From Lachnospiraceae bacterium (GTDB lineage: Bacteria > Bacillota > Clostridia > Lachnospirales > Lachnospiraceae): a stretch of 64,000 bases of DNA. The notes under the pieces are model-generated. The model was not told the origin of the DNA and searched no databases. It saw only the letters and a list, made by a program, of their open reading frames with translations. Positions 50,804-59,681 of the stretch are shown piece by piece; the stretch's first letter is position 1, and every line of letters starts with the position of its first letter. The translations under genes were made by a program, and so were the position numbers. The DNA is taken from positions 37,013 through 101,012 of the forward strand of contig JAJQBQ010000044.1 in assembly GCA_021203205.1 (NCBI GenBank). The letters are read 5' to 3'.

Positions 50804-51928
50804 ATGAAATACGTTTACCAAGGCAATGAGCTTTATCATCATGGTATTCTCGGTCAGAAGTGGGGACAAAAGAACGGGCCTCCGTATCCTCTTGACTCTT
50901 CTGACCATTCTTCATCTGAGAAGAAGGCAGGATGGAAGAAATCACTTGATAAAAGTTCGTCTGATACAACGAAATCCTCGATAAAGAAACTTAGCAATCA
51001 GGATTTACGAGAATTTCGTCAGAAGACAATAGACAAACAGGATAAGGATGCAAAGAAGCAGCAGGATACCAAAACAAAAAGCGAGGAAGAATTAGAGCAA
51101 ATAAGAGCAAGGAGAAAAACAGCTGCTAAAGTGGCAATAGGTGTAGCTGCGGCGGCTGGAATAGGTGTTGGTGTATATTTTGCCTACAAGCGGAATGCGA
51201 TTGATTATTTAAGTATGGGTATGCCAGCCAAAGACGCTTTAAAAACTGCTATGAGCGATATAGACAGTACCAAGGATCAAATATTAGATAGTATCGACGA
51301 TACTATATTACCTGCGGGAACTACGTTTCATCGAATGACAGCGGAGGCCGGCATTGATTTTTCAAAGATGACATCTCCTACATATGTGTCATATAAAGAA
51401 AAAGACGTATTAACATATATGACGCAGCTTAAAGATTGGTCCGGAACTGGCGAACGTTACGATGTTACTTTGGAAGCAATCAAAGATATTCGTATGCCGT
51501 CCAAAGAAAAAGCACAGAAAGTTTTCGAGCAATTATGGAACGAAGATTCACAATATAGAAATGATTTGCAGGAATCTCTTGAAAGCCTGTATTATTCTGC
51601 TTATGAAAAGCAAGGATATGGAGCTTATTATACACAAGGAATGCTTAAGAGCGCCGCTAAATCAGAAGCTTCTCAAGCTCTCTCACAAGATCCATTTATG
51701 GCTGCTGTTTATTCAATTGTAGGACGCGGAAAAGATACTGAAACTTTTCTTGGAAAACTTAAAGATTTAGGATATTCCGCAATAGAAGACTATTTCGATA
51801 AAGGCTCCTTTACAGATTCACCAGTAGTGTTATTTGACGCATCTACTTCTGTAGTAAAGAAGGGAGAGGAACTTGTTACATCAGCTATGAAACAATTAGC
51901 GCTTACAAGATTAGCTCAATTGACATAG
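50804..51928 (+). CDS. YHHG-tagged protein 3 with membrane segment and ART-like domain
   Basis: A 374-aa protein. The tag ELYHHGILGQKWGQKNGPPY (about residues 9-28) is followed by a charged helical linker, one transmembrane helix (about 106-126) and a C-terminal domain (about 155-350). That domain contains LPAGTTFHRM, then KLKDLGYSAIEDYF and SPVVLFDAS, a pattern of ADP-ribosyltransferase-like domains in phage head proteins. The protein at 53,284 shares the plan. An effector or virion role is inferred. Confidence 0.6.
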   Translation: MKYVYQGNELYHHGILGQKWGQKNGPPYPLDSSDHSSSEKKAGWKKSLDKSSSDTTKSSIKKLSNQDLREFRQKTIDKQDKDAKKQQDTKTKSEEELEQIRARRKTAAKVAIGVAAAAGIGVGVYFAYKRNAIDYLSMGMPAKDALKTAMSDIDSTKDQILDSIDDTILPAGTTFHRMTAEAGIDFSKMTSPTYVSYKEKDVLTYMTQLKDWSGTGERYDVTLEAIKDIRMPSKEKAQKVFEQLWNEDSQYRNDLQESLESLYYSAYEKQGYGAYYTQGMLKSAAKSEASQALSQDPFMAAVYSIVGRGKDTETFLGKLKDLGYSAIEDYFDKGSFTDSPVVLFDASTSVVKKGEELVTSAMKQLALTRLAQLT

Positions 51929-51951
51929 CAAATTATTGGTGTTAAGATATT

Positions 51952-51975
51952 CGCAATAAACACATGCTCTTTTAT
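51952..51975 (+). promoter_or_regulatory. Promoter-like element, copy 14
   Basis: CGCAATAAACACATGCTC is followed by TTTTAT (51,970-51,975), then GGAGG. It is the only copy in the late region, upstream of a small gene with its own terminator, like the early units. Confidence 0.5.
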
Positions 51976-51990
51976 GAGGAGGTAATGCTT

Positions 51991-52149
51991 ATGTTCTTGA
52001 CAATGGATGTAATGGCAGAGTTATACAAGAAGATAAAAAGTAACGAAGCAACAGAGGCTGAAAGAAGGGATTTCTATTCTAACCTTGCCGTCTGTTCCTT
52101 CGAGACGGATTACGTTGTTGAAAAGCTTGAACAAATGATACAAGGATAA
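51991..52149 (+). CDS. Small soluble protein, unknown
   Basis: A 52-aa helical, acidic protein. GAGGAGG lies ahead of the ATG. With the element upstream and terminator downstream it forms an independent cassette between tagged genes. Confidence 0.5.
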   Translation: MFLTMDVMAELYKKIKSNEATEAERRDFYSNLAVCSFETDYVVEKLEQMIQG

Positions 52150-52164
52150 GGCAAACCATGAGAA

Positions 52165-52198
52165 AAGAGGAGTCGAAGCAAGGCTCTTCTTTTTTTTA
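52165..52198 (+). terminator. Rho-independent terminator
   Basis: AAGAGGAGTC pairs with GGCTCTTCTT and is followed by TTTTTTTA. Confidence 0.75.
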
Positions 52199-52225
52199 TG
52201 CGCAATAAAGACAGGAGGTAGCGAT

Positions 52226-52702
52226 TTGGAAAACAGTTTATACCATCACGGTATACTCGGTCAGAAATGGGGCGTTCGTCGCTACCAGAATGAAGATGGA
52301 AGTTTGACCGAAGCTGGGCGAGCACGACTCAGCAAGAAAGACGAAAAATGGGTAAAAAAGAACAGCGACAAGATTACCGAAAAAGCCACGAAAAAGGTGT
52401 CGAAAGACATGAAGAAGTATCAGAAAGAGCTTCTGAACCAGCCAGGAGCGGTCAATAAGAACGGTAAACTTAGCGCAAAGACCATCAATGCCTATAACCA
52501 GCGGATGGCACAGCTGATGACCGAGCAGGTTTCAAACATTTCCTCTCCATCCGGACAGGTCGTGAAGTTTGTGGCAAAGCGAAGTGAGATCGGTGTCATG
52601 ATGGCACTGGCAGATCAGGGCTATAACATGGACCAGCTCAAGAATGGTGTCTGGACTTCCGGCAAGATTGCTTACAAATCGACGGTGCTGGACAAGGTTT
52701 AG
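52226..52702 (+). CDS. YHHG-tagged phage protein 4
   Basis: A 158-aa protein starting at TTG with GGAGG 7 nt upstream. The tag SLYHHGILGQKWGVRRYQ starts at residue 4, then NEDGSLTEAG. The remainder is basic and helical (KKVSKDMKKYQKELLNQPG). The role is unknown. Confidence 0.65.
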   Translation: MENSLYHHGILGQKWGVRRYQNEDGSLTEAGRARLSKKDEKWVKKNSDKITEKATKKVSKDMKKYQKELLNQPGAVNKNGKLSAKTINAYNQRMAQLMTEQVSNISSPSGQVVKFVAKRSEIGVMMALADQGYNMDQLKNGVWTSGKIAYKSTVLDKV

Positions 52703-52724
52703 GGATTTGGGAGGAAAAATCAAA

Positions 52725-53273
52725 ATGGTTTACATGTATTACGGTGATGAACTTTACCATCACGGCATTCTCGGACAAAAGTGGGGTGTACGCCGCTATC
52801 AGAACTATGATGGCAGTTACACACAGGCTGGTTTGAAGCGGTACGCAAAGGCACAGACGGCTTATGAGGATGCGAAAGCGAACGCTAAGTCAGCCAAGAC
52901 CGCATACAAGGAAGGTATCGGTTCAAAAGAAAGCTATAAACAGGCCAAAGCTGAGGTGAAATCGACAAAAAAAAAGATGGATTCCGAATACGAAAAGTTG
53001 CCGCAGCATAAGAAGGCCGATGAGGGAAAGAAACTTTATGCTCAGGGTAAGACGATTACGGATAATGGCAATCATGCCAGAATTGCGCAGACTGCTATTA
53101 TCGTTGGATCGGGTGTAGCCCAGAGAGTCTTAGCCCAAAGCGGTGATCAGCAACTTGCAACGATTGCTCCTGCTGTTATTGCAGTGGGAGGGACTGCTGT
53201 AAATGCTGCTATTTATGCAAAGACTTCCTCGGAGAACAAAAAGTTGAGAGCTTACTATGCACATAAATCATAG
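52725..53273 (+). CDS. YHHG-tagged phage protein 5
   Basis: A 182-aa protein with the tag ELYHHGILGQKWGVRRYQ (about residues 9-26), a long Ala/Lys-rich helix, and a hydrophobic C-terminal segment (about 122-165) that may be one or two membrane helices. Confidence 0.65.
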   Translation: MVYMYYGDELYHHGILGQKWGVRRYQNYDGSYTQAGLKRYAKAQTAYEDAKANAKSAKTAYKEGIGSKESYKQAKAEVKSTKKKMDSEYEKLPQHKKADEGKKLYAQGKTITDNGNHARIAQTAIIVGSGVAQRVLAQSGDQQLATIAPAVIAVGGTAVNAAIYAKTSSENKKLRAYYAHKS

Positions 53274-53283
53274 GAGAAATGGT

Positions 53284-54384
53284 ATGAACTATGTTTATTA
53301 CGGCCGCGAGTTATACCATCATGGTATACTCGGTCAGAAGTGGGATAAAAGGAATGGACCACCATACCCATTAGACGCTTCTGATCATTCGTCATCTGAG
53401 AAAAAGGCCGGATGGAGAGATTCACTTAAGAAAACCGTTTCGAGTGCGAAACAGAAGCATCAGAGTAATTTGGAAAAGAAATACGAAAAGAAAGGTATGA
53501 GTTCCTCTGATGCAGAAGCAGCAGCAAAGAAACGAATGAAAGTTGAGAAAGTTGTTGCAGCAGCTGGAGCTGTAACTTTAGCCGCAGCAGCTGCCTACAC
53601 AGTGAAGAACAAATTCTGTGCTGAATATACAGATTCTGTATTAAAGAAGGGAACCAAATTTCAAACAATCGCAACCGATCAAGATATTTCGGGGCGCTCC
53701 AGAATTTACGCTGCTCAAACAAAGAGGGATAAAGTTATTTACAAAGGGCTATATGGCAATCAATTAGCTCAAAGCGGAAAGAAAGTGTTTAATATAACTA
53801 CTGAGGCATCGGATGACATAAAAGTTCCTTCTCGTAAGAAAGCAGCAGAGGTATTTGCAGATTTGTATAAATCTGATTCTACGTTTAGACAGCAGGTGGA
53901 TTCAAATATGTCCACATATAAAAATGCCGGTCTAGGAGCTAAACAGAAGAAGCTTTTTAGTAAAATTACATCTGGTATGTCAGATAGTCAGCTTGTAAAA
54001 GAGGGCTATGATGCATTTAATATAGGGTTGGCTAATTATACAAATGGTGCTGCAGATACTTTTTATAGTAAGTTGAAATCTTTGGGTTATAATGCTATAG
54101 TAGACATGAATGATTCTAAATATAGTAGTTTTAAATCATCAAAGCCAGTGATTCTCTTTGACACTGGTTCTCTGGTTACAAGTGCGGTTGCATCTATGAC
54201 TGAAAAAGAGTTAAAGGTTAATAATATCGCACAGAAAGCGATTCGAAACGGAGCCACATATGCTGCCGAGTTGGGACTTATGGTGGGCGGTGTCGCCGCT
54301 ATGAAAAATAGTAGCACATATACTACGGCAACGAAATCATCCAAAAAGAAAACCACTGAAAATAAGGAGGAAAAGAAAACATGA
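53284..54384 (+). CDS. YHHG-tagged protein 6 with membrane segment and ART-like domain
   Basis: A 366-aa protein. The tag is ELYHHGILGQKWDKRNGPPY, with the Gly of KWG changed to Asp. A basic linker, a hydrophobic helix (about residues 82-104) and a C-terminal domain follow, with KKGTKFQTIA, KLKSLGYNAIVDMND and KPVILFDTG, parallel to protein 3. A second hydrophobic segment lies near residue 325. AGGAG lies ahead. Confidence 0.6.
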   Translation: MNYVYYGRELYHHGILGQKWDKRNGPPYPLDASDHSSSEKKAGWRDSLKKTVSSAKQKHQSNLEKKYEKKGMSSSDAEAAAKKRMKVEKVVAAAGAVTLAAAAAYTVKNKFCAEYTDSVLKKGTKFQTIATDQDISGRSRIYAAQTKRDKVIYKGLYGNQLAQSGKKVFNITTEASDDIKVPSRKKAAEVFADLYKSDSTFRQQVDSNMSTYKNAGLGAKQKKLFSKITSGMSDSQLVKEGYDAFNIGLANYTNGAADTFYSKLKSLGYNAIVDMNDSKYSSFKSSKPVILFDTGSLVTSAVASMTEKELKVNNIAQKAIRNGATYAAELGLMVGGVAAMKNSSTYTTATKSSKKKTTENKEEKKT

Positions 54385-54569
54385 TTACGAAGCTTATTAA
54401 ATATTTGGTATCAATTGTTCGAAAAGATGATCAACCTGATATTATTCCGGCTGCTGGCGGCTATTGGTTTAATCCCAATAAGCATTTTTCGAAAAAGAGG
54501 ATTAACGAACTGCAGCCTGAGTTAGAGCGGCTTAATAAATCTATAGGCCACGATACACCAGGACAGTAA
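54381..54569 (+). CDS. Small protein, unknown
   Basis: A 62-aa protein with no domain recognised. It overlaps the preceding gene by 4 nt; AAGGAGG lies ahead. It precedes the portal gene. Confidence 0.5.
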   Translation: MITKLIKYLVSIVRKDDQPDIIPAAGGYWFNPNKHFSKKRINELQPELERLNKSIGHDTPGQ

Positions 54570-54588
54570 AAGGAGGTGATCCTAAAAT

Positions 54589-55851
54589 ATGAATATGTCA
54601 TTTGGTTCCAGGTTGAAACACGCCTGGAACGCTTTTTTTAATAAGGACCCCACGAGCTATTATCGGGACATCGGAGCCGGAAACGCAATTCGTCCGGACA
54701 GGCCGAGATTCTCCAGGGGAAACGAAAGGTCAATTGTTACTTCCGTCTACAATCGTATTTCGATGGACGCAGCGGCGATTGACCTTTTTCATGTCCGTCT
54801 GGATGAGAATGGAAGATATTTGGAAACGATCGATTCCGGTCTGAACAACTGTCTCACAATCGAGGCGAATGCCGATCAGACAGGCAGGGCGTTTCTGCAG
54901 GATATAGTCATGTCGATGCTGGATGAAGGTTGTGTGGCAATCTTACCGACCGATACCGATACAGATCCTGATGCTTCCGGCTCTTTTCGTATTGATGAAA
55001 TGCGGGTAGGAAAGATTCTGGAATGGTATCCGGCTCATGTCCGTATCCGGGCTTACAACGAACACACCGGAAAGAAGGAAGATATCACAATGCCGAAGAG
55101 TGCGGTTGCGATTGTCGAGAATCCTTTCTATGCGGTGATGAATGAGCCTAACTCAACACTGCAACGTTTAATTCATAAGCTGAATCTTCTGGATGTTGTG
55201 GATGAACAGACGAGCTCAGGGAAACTGGATTTGATTATTCAGCTTCCTTATGTAATCAAGACCGAGGCAAGGCGAAAACAGGCGGAGATTCGTCGAAAAG
55301 ACATTGAAAACCAGTTGGCCGGCTCACAATACGGTATTGCTTACACAGATGGTACCGAGAAAATTACGCAGCTGAATCGAGCGGTGGAGAACAATCTGTT
55401 ATCTCAGATTGAATACCTGACGAGTATGCTTTATAGCCAGTTAGGAATCACTCAGGAGATCATGAATGGGACTGCCGACGAGAAAGCCATGCTTAATTAT
55501 TACAGTCGGACGATTGAACCGATTCTTGCGGCAATAGCTGATGAGATGAAGCGAAAATTCCTGACCAAGACTGCCCGGTCACAGCGACAGTCAATCGAGT
55601 TCTTCCGAGATCCGTTCAAGCTTGTTCCGGTTGCTGATCTGGCAGAGCTTTCTGATAAGCTGACAAGGAATGAAATCCTGACCTCGAATGAGGTTCGTCA
55701 GATTATTGGCATGAAGCCGTCGAACGACCCGAATGCGGATGAACTGAGAAATAAGAATCTGAGCGAGCCGAAAGGGGATACCCCTGTTGCAAATGCTCAG
55801 GTTGATGAAGAAACTGTAAATGACGAGGAGGAAAATCAAAATGAAGTTTGA
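54589..55851 (+). CDS. Portal protein (HK97-like)
   Basis: A 420-aa protein with SIVTSVYNRISMDAAAIDLF near the N-terminus, a central stem/wing region and LTSMLYSQLGITQEIMNG, typical of HK97-type portals. It forms the dodecameric DNA entry ring at one capsid vertex. AAAGGAGGTG lies ahead; it overlaps the protease-capsid gene by 11 nt. Confidence 0.9.
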   Translation: MNMSFGSRLKHAWNAFFNKDPTSYYRDIGAGNAIRPDRPRFSRGNERSIVTSVYNRISMDAAAIDLFHVRLDENGRYLETIDSGLNNCLTIEANADQTGRAFLQDIVMSMLDEGCVAILPTDTDTDPDASGSFRIDEMRVGKILEWYPAHVRIRAYNEHTGKKEDITMPKSAVAIVENPFYAVMNEPNSTLQRLIHKLNLLDVVDEQTSSGKLDLIIQLPYVIKTEARRKQAEIRRKDIENQLAGSQYGIAYTDGTEKITQLNRAVENNLLSQIEYLTSMLYSQLGITQEIMNGTADEKAMLNYYSRTIEPILAAIADEMKRKFLTKTARSQRQSIEFFRDPFKLVPVADLAELSDKLTRNEILTSNEVRQIIGMKPSNDPNADELRNKNLSEPKGDTPVANAQVDEETVNDEEENQNEV

Positions 55852-57541
55852 TTTCAGTGGCTATGCCACAAGAAACAACCTCAGATGCTCTGATGGACGG
55901 ACAATCCTGAAAGATGCGTTTAAGGCAGACGACGGTGAGATAAGACCTCTTGTGTGGAACCATCAGCATGACAGCGTAGATAATGTTCTCGGTCATGCTT
56001 TGCTGGAAAATCGTGATGATGGCGTGTATGCATATTGCTCATTTAACGATACCGAGTCCGGACAGAATGCGAAAGCCTTAGTGCAGCATGGAGATGTCCG
56101 GGCTTTATCTATTTATGCGAACCAGTTACAGCAACGTGGCACAAATGTTGTGCATGGCGCAATTCGCGAAGTGAGTCTCGTGCTTGCTGGGGCAAATCCT
56201 GGAGCATTTATCGAGTCTGTGGTGGAACACAGCGACGGTACGGATGAATGGGCGGTAATCAAGATGGATTCACCGATCAGCACCGAAAGTGGCCAGCTCG
56301 AATTGAAGCACGCCGACGAAGAGGATAAGAAAGAAGAAAAGGAGGAATCCGAAGTGGCAGACAACAAGAAATCTGACAGCGGAAAGACCGTAAAAGACGT
56401 GTTTGACACGCTGAATGAGGAACAGAAAACAGTGGTTTATGCACTGATCGGTCAGGCTCTTGAAGAAAAATCCGGCGGGTCTGACGACGATGATGAAGAA
56501 GGGAGCAAAGATATGAAGCACAATGTGTTTGACAACGAAGATAACCAGGGGAATGTTCTCAGTCATTCCGACATGATGGCTGTGATCGGTGATGCGAAGA
56601 GATACGGGAGCATGAAGGAGAGCGCACTGCAGCACGGTATCGACGATATCGATTATCTCTTCCCGGACTATAAAGAGATTAACAATCCGCCGTCGTTCAT
56701 CTCCCTGCAGCCGAATCAGTGGGTGACGACCGTCATGAATGGCGTTCACCACACTCCGTTTAGCCGCATTAAGATGACTTTCGCGGACATTACCATGGAT
56801 GAAGCCAGGGCGAGAGGTTACATCAAGGGTAACCAGAAAGTGGAGGAGACGTTCGGCCTGCTGAGAAGGACGGTTGATCCGACCACGATCTACAAGAAGC
56901 AGAAGTTCGACCGCGACGACGTGGTGGACATCACGGACTTCGACATTATTGCCTGGGTGAAGACCGAGATGAGAGGTAAGCTGGATGAGGAAATTGCCCG
57001 CGCGATTGTGTTCGGCGATGGCCGTAGCACGACCTCTGATGATAAGATTGATGAGACCAAGATTATCCCGATCGTATCCGATGCGGAGCTGTATGTCATC
57101 ACCTATGAGGTGAGCGATACCAGCGATGCCAGCAATATTATTGATGCAGCTGTAAAGGCGCAGGATAATTATCAGGGTAGCGGCAACCTGAAAATGTTCG
57201 TACCGAACTCTTCGGTTTCTGATATGCTTCTGGTGAAGGATTACAACCAGCGTCGTATCTACAAGGACATTGCGGAACTGGCAACCGCTTGCGCGGTAGA
57301 TTCTATCGTAAAGGTTCCGGATTCCATCGTTCCGGATGACATTCTGGCGGTGATCGTTGACCTTGATGACTACAACGTCGGCGCGGATAAAGGTGGTGCG
57401 GTCAAGATGTTCGATGACTTCGACATTGACTACAACCAGCAGAAGTACCTGATTGAGACCCGTTGCTCTGGCGCTCTGATCAAGCCGTATTCCGCGATCG
57501 TTCTTAAGAAGGGTTCAACTGACGAGGAAGAAGCGGCTTGA
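55841..57541 (+). CDS. Prohead protease fused to major capsid protein
   Basis: A 566-aa protein. The N-terminal S78-type protease (about residues 1-125) has WNHQHDSVDNVLGHA, DVRALSIYA and IREVSLVLAGANPGA. A Glu/Asp/Lys-rich segment (about 145-225), probably the scaffold, follows. The HK97-fold major capsid protein occupies about 240-560. In HK97-like phages these are often separate genes; here one polypeptide supplies all three, so self-cleavage should release the shell protein. GAGGAGG supports the ATG at 55,841. Confidence 0.88.
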   Translation: MKFDFSGYATRNNLRCSDGRTILKDAFKADDGEIRPLVWNHQHDSVDNVLGHALLENRDDGVYAYCSFNDTESGQNAKALVQHGDVRALSIYANQLQQRGTNVVHGAIREVSLVLAGANPGAFIESVVEHSDGTDEWAVIKMDSPISTESGQLELKHADEEDKKEEKEESEVADNKKSDSGKTVKDVFDTLNEEQKTVVYALIGQALEEKSGGSDDDDEEGSKDMKHNVFDNEDNQGNVLSHSDMMAVIGDAKRYGSMKESALQHGIDDIDYLFPDYKEINNPPSFISLQPNQWVTTVMNGVHHTPFSRIKMTFADITMDEARARGYIKGNQKVEETFGLLRRTVDPTTIYKKQKFDRDDVVDITDFDIIAWVKTEMRGKLDEEIARAIVFGDGRSTTSDDKIDETKIIPIVSDAELYVITYEVSDTSDASNIIDAAVKAQDNYQGSGNLKMFVPNSSVSDMLLVKDYNQRRIYKDIAELATACAVDSIVKVPDSIVPDDILAVIVDLDDYNVGADKGGAVKMFDDFDIDYNQQKYLIETRCSGALIKPYSAIVLKKGSTDEEEAA

Positions 57542-57570
57542 TAATCTGGCAGTAAAGGAGAAAATTCAAA

Positions 57571-57894
57571 ATGAATAAGTTTTACGGGGTTATCGGCTAC
57601 GCCATAACCGAAGAGACATCACCCGGTGTATGGACAGAGCAAATCACAGAGCGAAACTACTATGGTGACCTGATTCAGAACCGTCGTAGATTACAAAATT
57701 CCAGTTCAGTGAATGATGACATTAACATCTCAAATCAAATCAGCATTGTAGCCGATCCGTTTGCTTATCAGAATTTTCACCAGATGCGATACATTGAGTT
57801 TATGGGCGCGAAATGGAAGATTTCCGAAGTTGACGTGAAATTTCCGCGTCTTGTGTTGACTATAGGAGGTGTCTATAATGTCCAGGAGGCTTGA
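57571..57894 (+). CDS. Head closure / head-tail adaptor protein
   Basis: A 107-aa beta-rich protein (KFYGVIGYAITEE; FMGAKWKISEVDVKFPRL) of the size and place of head-closure proteins directly after the capsid gene. AAAGGAG lies ahead. Confidence 0.65.
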   Translation: MNKFYGVIGYAITEETSPGVWTEQITERNYYGDLIQNRRRLQNSSSVNDDINISNQISIVADPFAYQNFHQMRYIEFMGAKWKISEVDVKFPRLVLTIGGVYNVQEA

Positions 57895-58183
57895 ATTACA
57901 TGAGATTCTTTGTGATATTTTGGGCAGCAGATACGTCTATTTTCAGCCACCGGAATCTATAGCGATGACTTACCCCGCCATTGTGTATAGTCTTGACAAT
58001 ATGCCTAGCAGACATGCCAATGACGGGGTTTATTTGTTGGGTGACCGGTATCAGGTAATTCTGATCGACAAAGACCCGGATAACACAACCAGAGAAAAGC
58101 TGGCGCTTTTGCCGACAAGTCAGTTTAACCGTTACTACGCTCAGGATAACTTAAATCACTATGTGTTTACTTTGTATTATTAA
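57878..58183 (+). CDS. Neck / tail-completion protein
   Basis: A 101-aa protein with VYFQPPESIAMTYPAIVY and a C-terminal beta-strand, like tail-completion proteins of siphophages. TAGGAGGTG lies ahead; it overlaps the preceding gene by 17 nt. Confidence 0.65.
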   Translation: MSRRLELHEILCDILGSRYVYFQPPESIAMTYPAIVYSLDNMPSRHANDGVYLLGDRYQVILIDKDPDNTTREKLALLPTSQFNRYYAQDNLNHYVFTLYY

Positions 58184-58202
58184 AGATTAGGAGGAACTAA
58201 TT

Positions 58203-58853
58203 ATGGCAGTATTGAAATGGGATCAGACTGGCGAGCGTCTGTTTGAAACCGGCGTTAATAAAGGTGTACTTTTTCCGTTTGTTGACAATGCCTATGGCAC
58301 CGGCGTTGCCTGGAACGGTCTGACTGCAGTCAATGAGAATCCGTCCGGAGCAGAGCTTACGGCACTCTATGCAGATAATATTAAATACCTGAACCTTATG
58401 TCCGCAGAAGATTTCGGCGGTACGATCGAGGTCTATACCTATCCCGATGAGTTTGGCCAGTGTGATGGTACGGCATCACTCGTGACCGGTGTGACTCTTG
58501 CACAGCAGAAGCGTATTCCCTTTGGATTCTCTTACCAGACCAGAATTGGCAATGACACTGACGGCTCTGACTATGGTTATAAGATTCATCTTGTTTATGG
58601 TGCGATCGCATCCCCGTCGCAGAAGGGCTATAACACGATCAATGATTCTCCGGAAGCAATTACCTTCTCCTGGGAGTTCTCTACAACTCCGGTTGAGGTA
58701 TCCGGCTTCAAGCCGACCGCACATATTGTGATCGACAGTACGAAGGTAACAACGGCACAGCTTACCGCTATCGAGACAGCCCTGTATGGATCTACTTCGG
58801 CAGAATCCTATCTTCCATTACCGGATGCTCTTGCAACGATGTTCGCAGCGTAA
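58203..58853 (+). CDS. Major tail tube protein
   Basis: A 216-aa protein with the phage tail-tube pattern (MAVLKWDQTGERLFETGVNK; GVAWNGLTAVNENPSGAE). It assembles as stacked hexamers forming the tail tube. AGGAGG lies ahead. A diverged copy follows at once. Confidence 0.85.
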   Translation: MAVLKWDQTGERLFETGVNKGVLFPFVDNAYGTGVAWNGLTAVNENPSGAELTALYADNIKYLNLMSAEDFGGTIEVYTYPDEFGQCDGTASLVTGVTLAQQKRIPFGFSYQTRIGNDTDGSDYGYKIHLVYGAIASPSQKGYNTINDSPEAITFSWEFSTTPVEVSGFKPTAHIVIDSTKVTTAQLTAIETALYGSTSAESYLPLPDALATMFAA

Positions 58854-58878
58854 GAAATAGAAGGAAGGAGCATAAACG

Positions 58879-59616
58879 ATGAGCAAACTGACATGGGACT
58901 CAACCGGTGAGCACTTCTATGAAACCGGCATCGAGAAATGTGCTCTTTTTCCTATTACTTCTGGTAAGTATGCAACAGGCGTTGCGTGGAATGGTATAAC
59001 ATCAATCAATGAAAATTCATCCGGCGGTGAGATTACTGCACTTTATGCGGACAACATTAAGTATTTACAGATGATCTCGCCAGAAGAGTTTGCGGCTACA
59101 GTTGAAGCGTATGCTTATCCGGAGGAGTTCAAGCAATGCATTGGCGAACTTGGCTGGGCAGATGGTGTGGTGCTTTCTCAGCAGAGAAGGAAACACTTTG
59201 GATTGGTCTATCGCACTTTGATTGGGAATGATATTTACGGGAGCGATCTGGGATACAAACTTCATATCCTGTTTGATTGCATTGCCGGACCCACAGCAGA
59301 ATCTCATTCGACAATCACTGATTCCCCCGAAGCTATGACGTTTTCATGGGAAATTAACACGAATAAAGAATCGGTGGATGATTATTTGCCAACAGCCTGT
59401 GTGGTAATGGATTCGCTACAGTTGAAAGAAGTCGGCCTTACTAATATTCTTACTTACATCGAGGATATGGTTTACGGATCAGATTCCAATGATCCGACTT
59501 TTATGGGTGTGTCTGATATTTTGGATGCATGTACAACACAAATGTATATTATGGACTTGGAGAGTGATTTTATACTGGATAGTGACGGAAATTACATCCA
59601 GTCCAGCGTTTATTAA
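58879..59616 (+). CDS. Second tail tube protein paralogue with C-terminal extension
   Basis: A 245-aa protein clearly paralogous to its neighbour (LTWDSTGEHFYETGIEK; GVAWNGITSINENSSGGE). It has an extra tail of about 35 residues rich in Asp and Tyr (DLESDFILDSDGNYIQ). It may be a minor tube component or a decorated form. Confidence 0.78.
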   Translation: MSKLTWDSTGEHFYETGIEKCALFPITSGKYATGVAWNGITSINENSSGGEITALYADNIKYLQMISPEEFAATVEAYAYPEEFKQCIGELGWADGVVLSQQRRKHFGLVYRTLIGNDIYGSDLGYKLHILFDCIAGPTAESHSTITDSPEAMTFSWEINTNKESVDDYLPTACVVMDSLQLKEVGLTNILTYIEDMVYGSDSNDPTFMGVSDILDACTTQMYIMDLESDFILDSDGNYIQSSVY

Positions 59617-59621
59617 AGAAT

Positions 59622-59660
59622 GGAGAGCCGTATTCAGGAAAAGCTGGCGGCTCTTTTCTT
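59622..59660 (+). terminator. Rho-independent terminator
   Basis: AGAGCCG pairs with CGGCTCT and is followed by TTTCTTG, between the tail tube and chaperone genes. Some read-through is expected. Confidence 0.6.
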
Positions 59661-59681
59661 GTATGAAAGGAGAAATGAACA

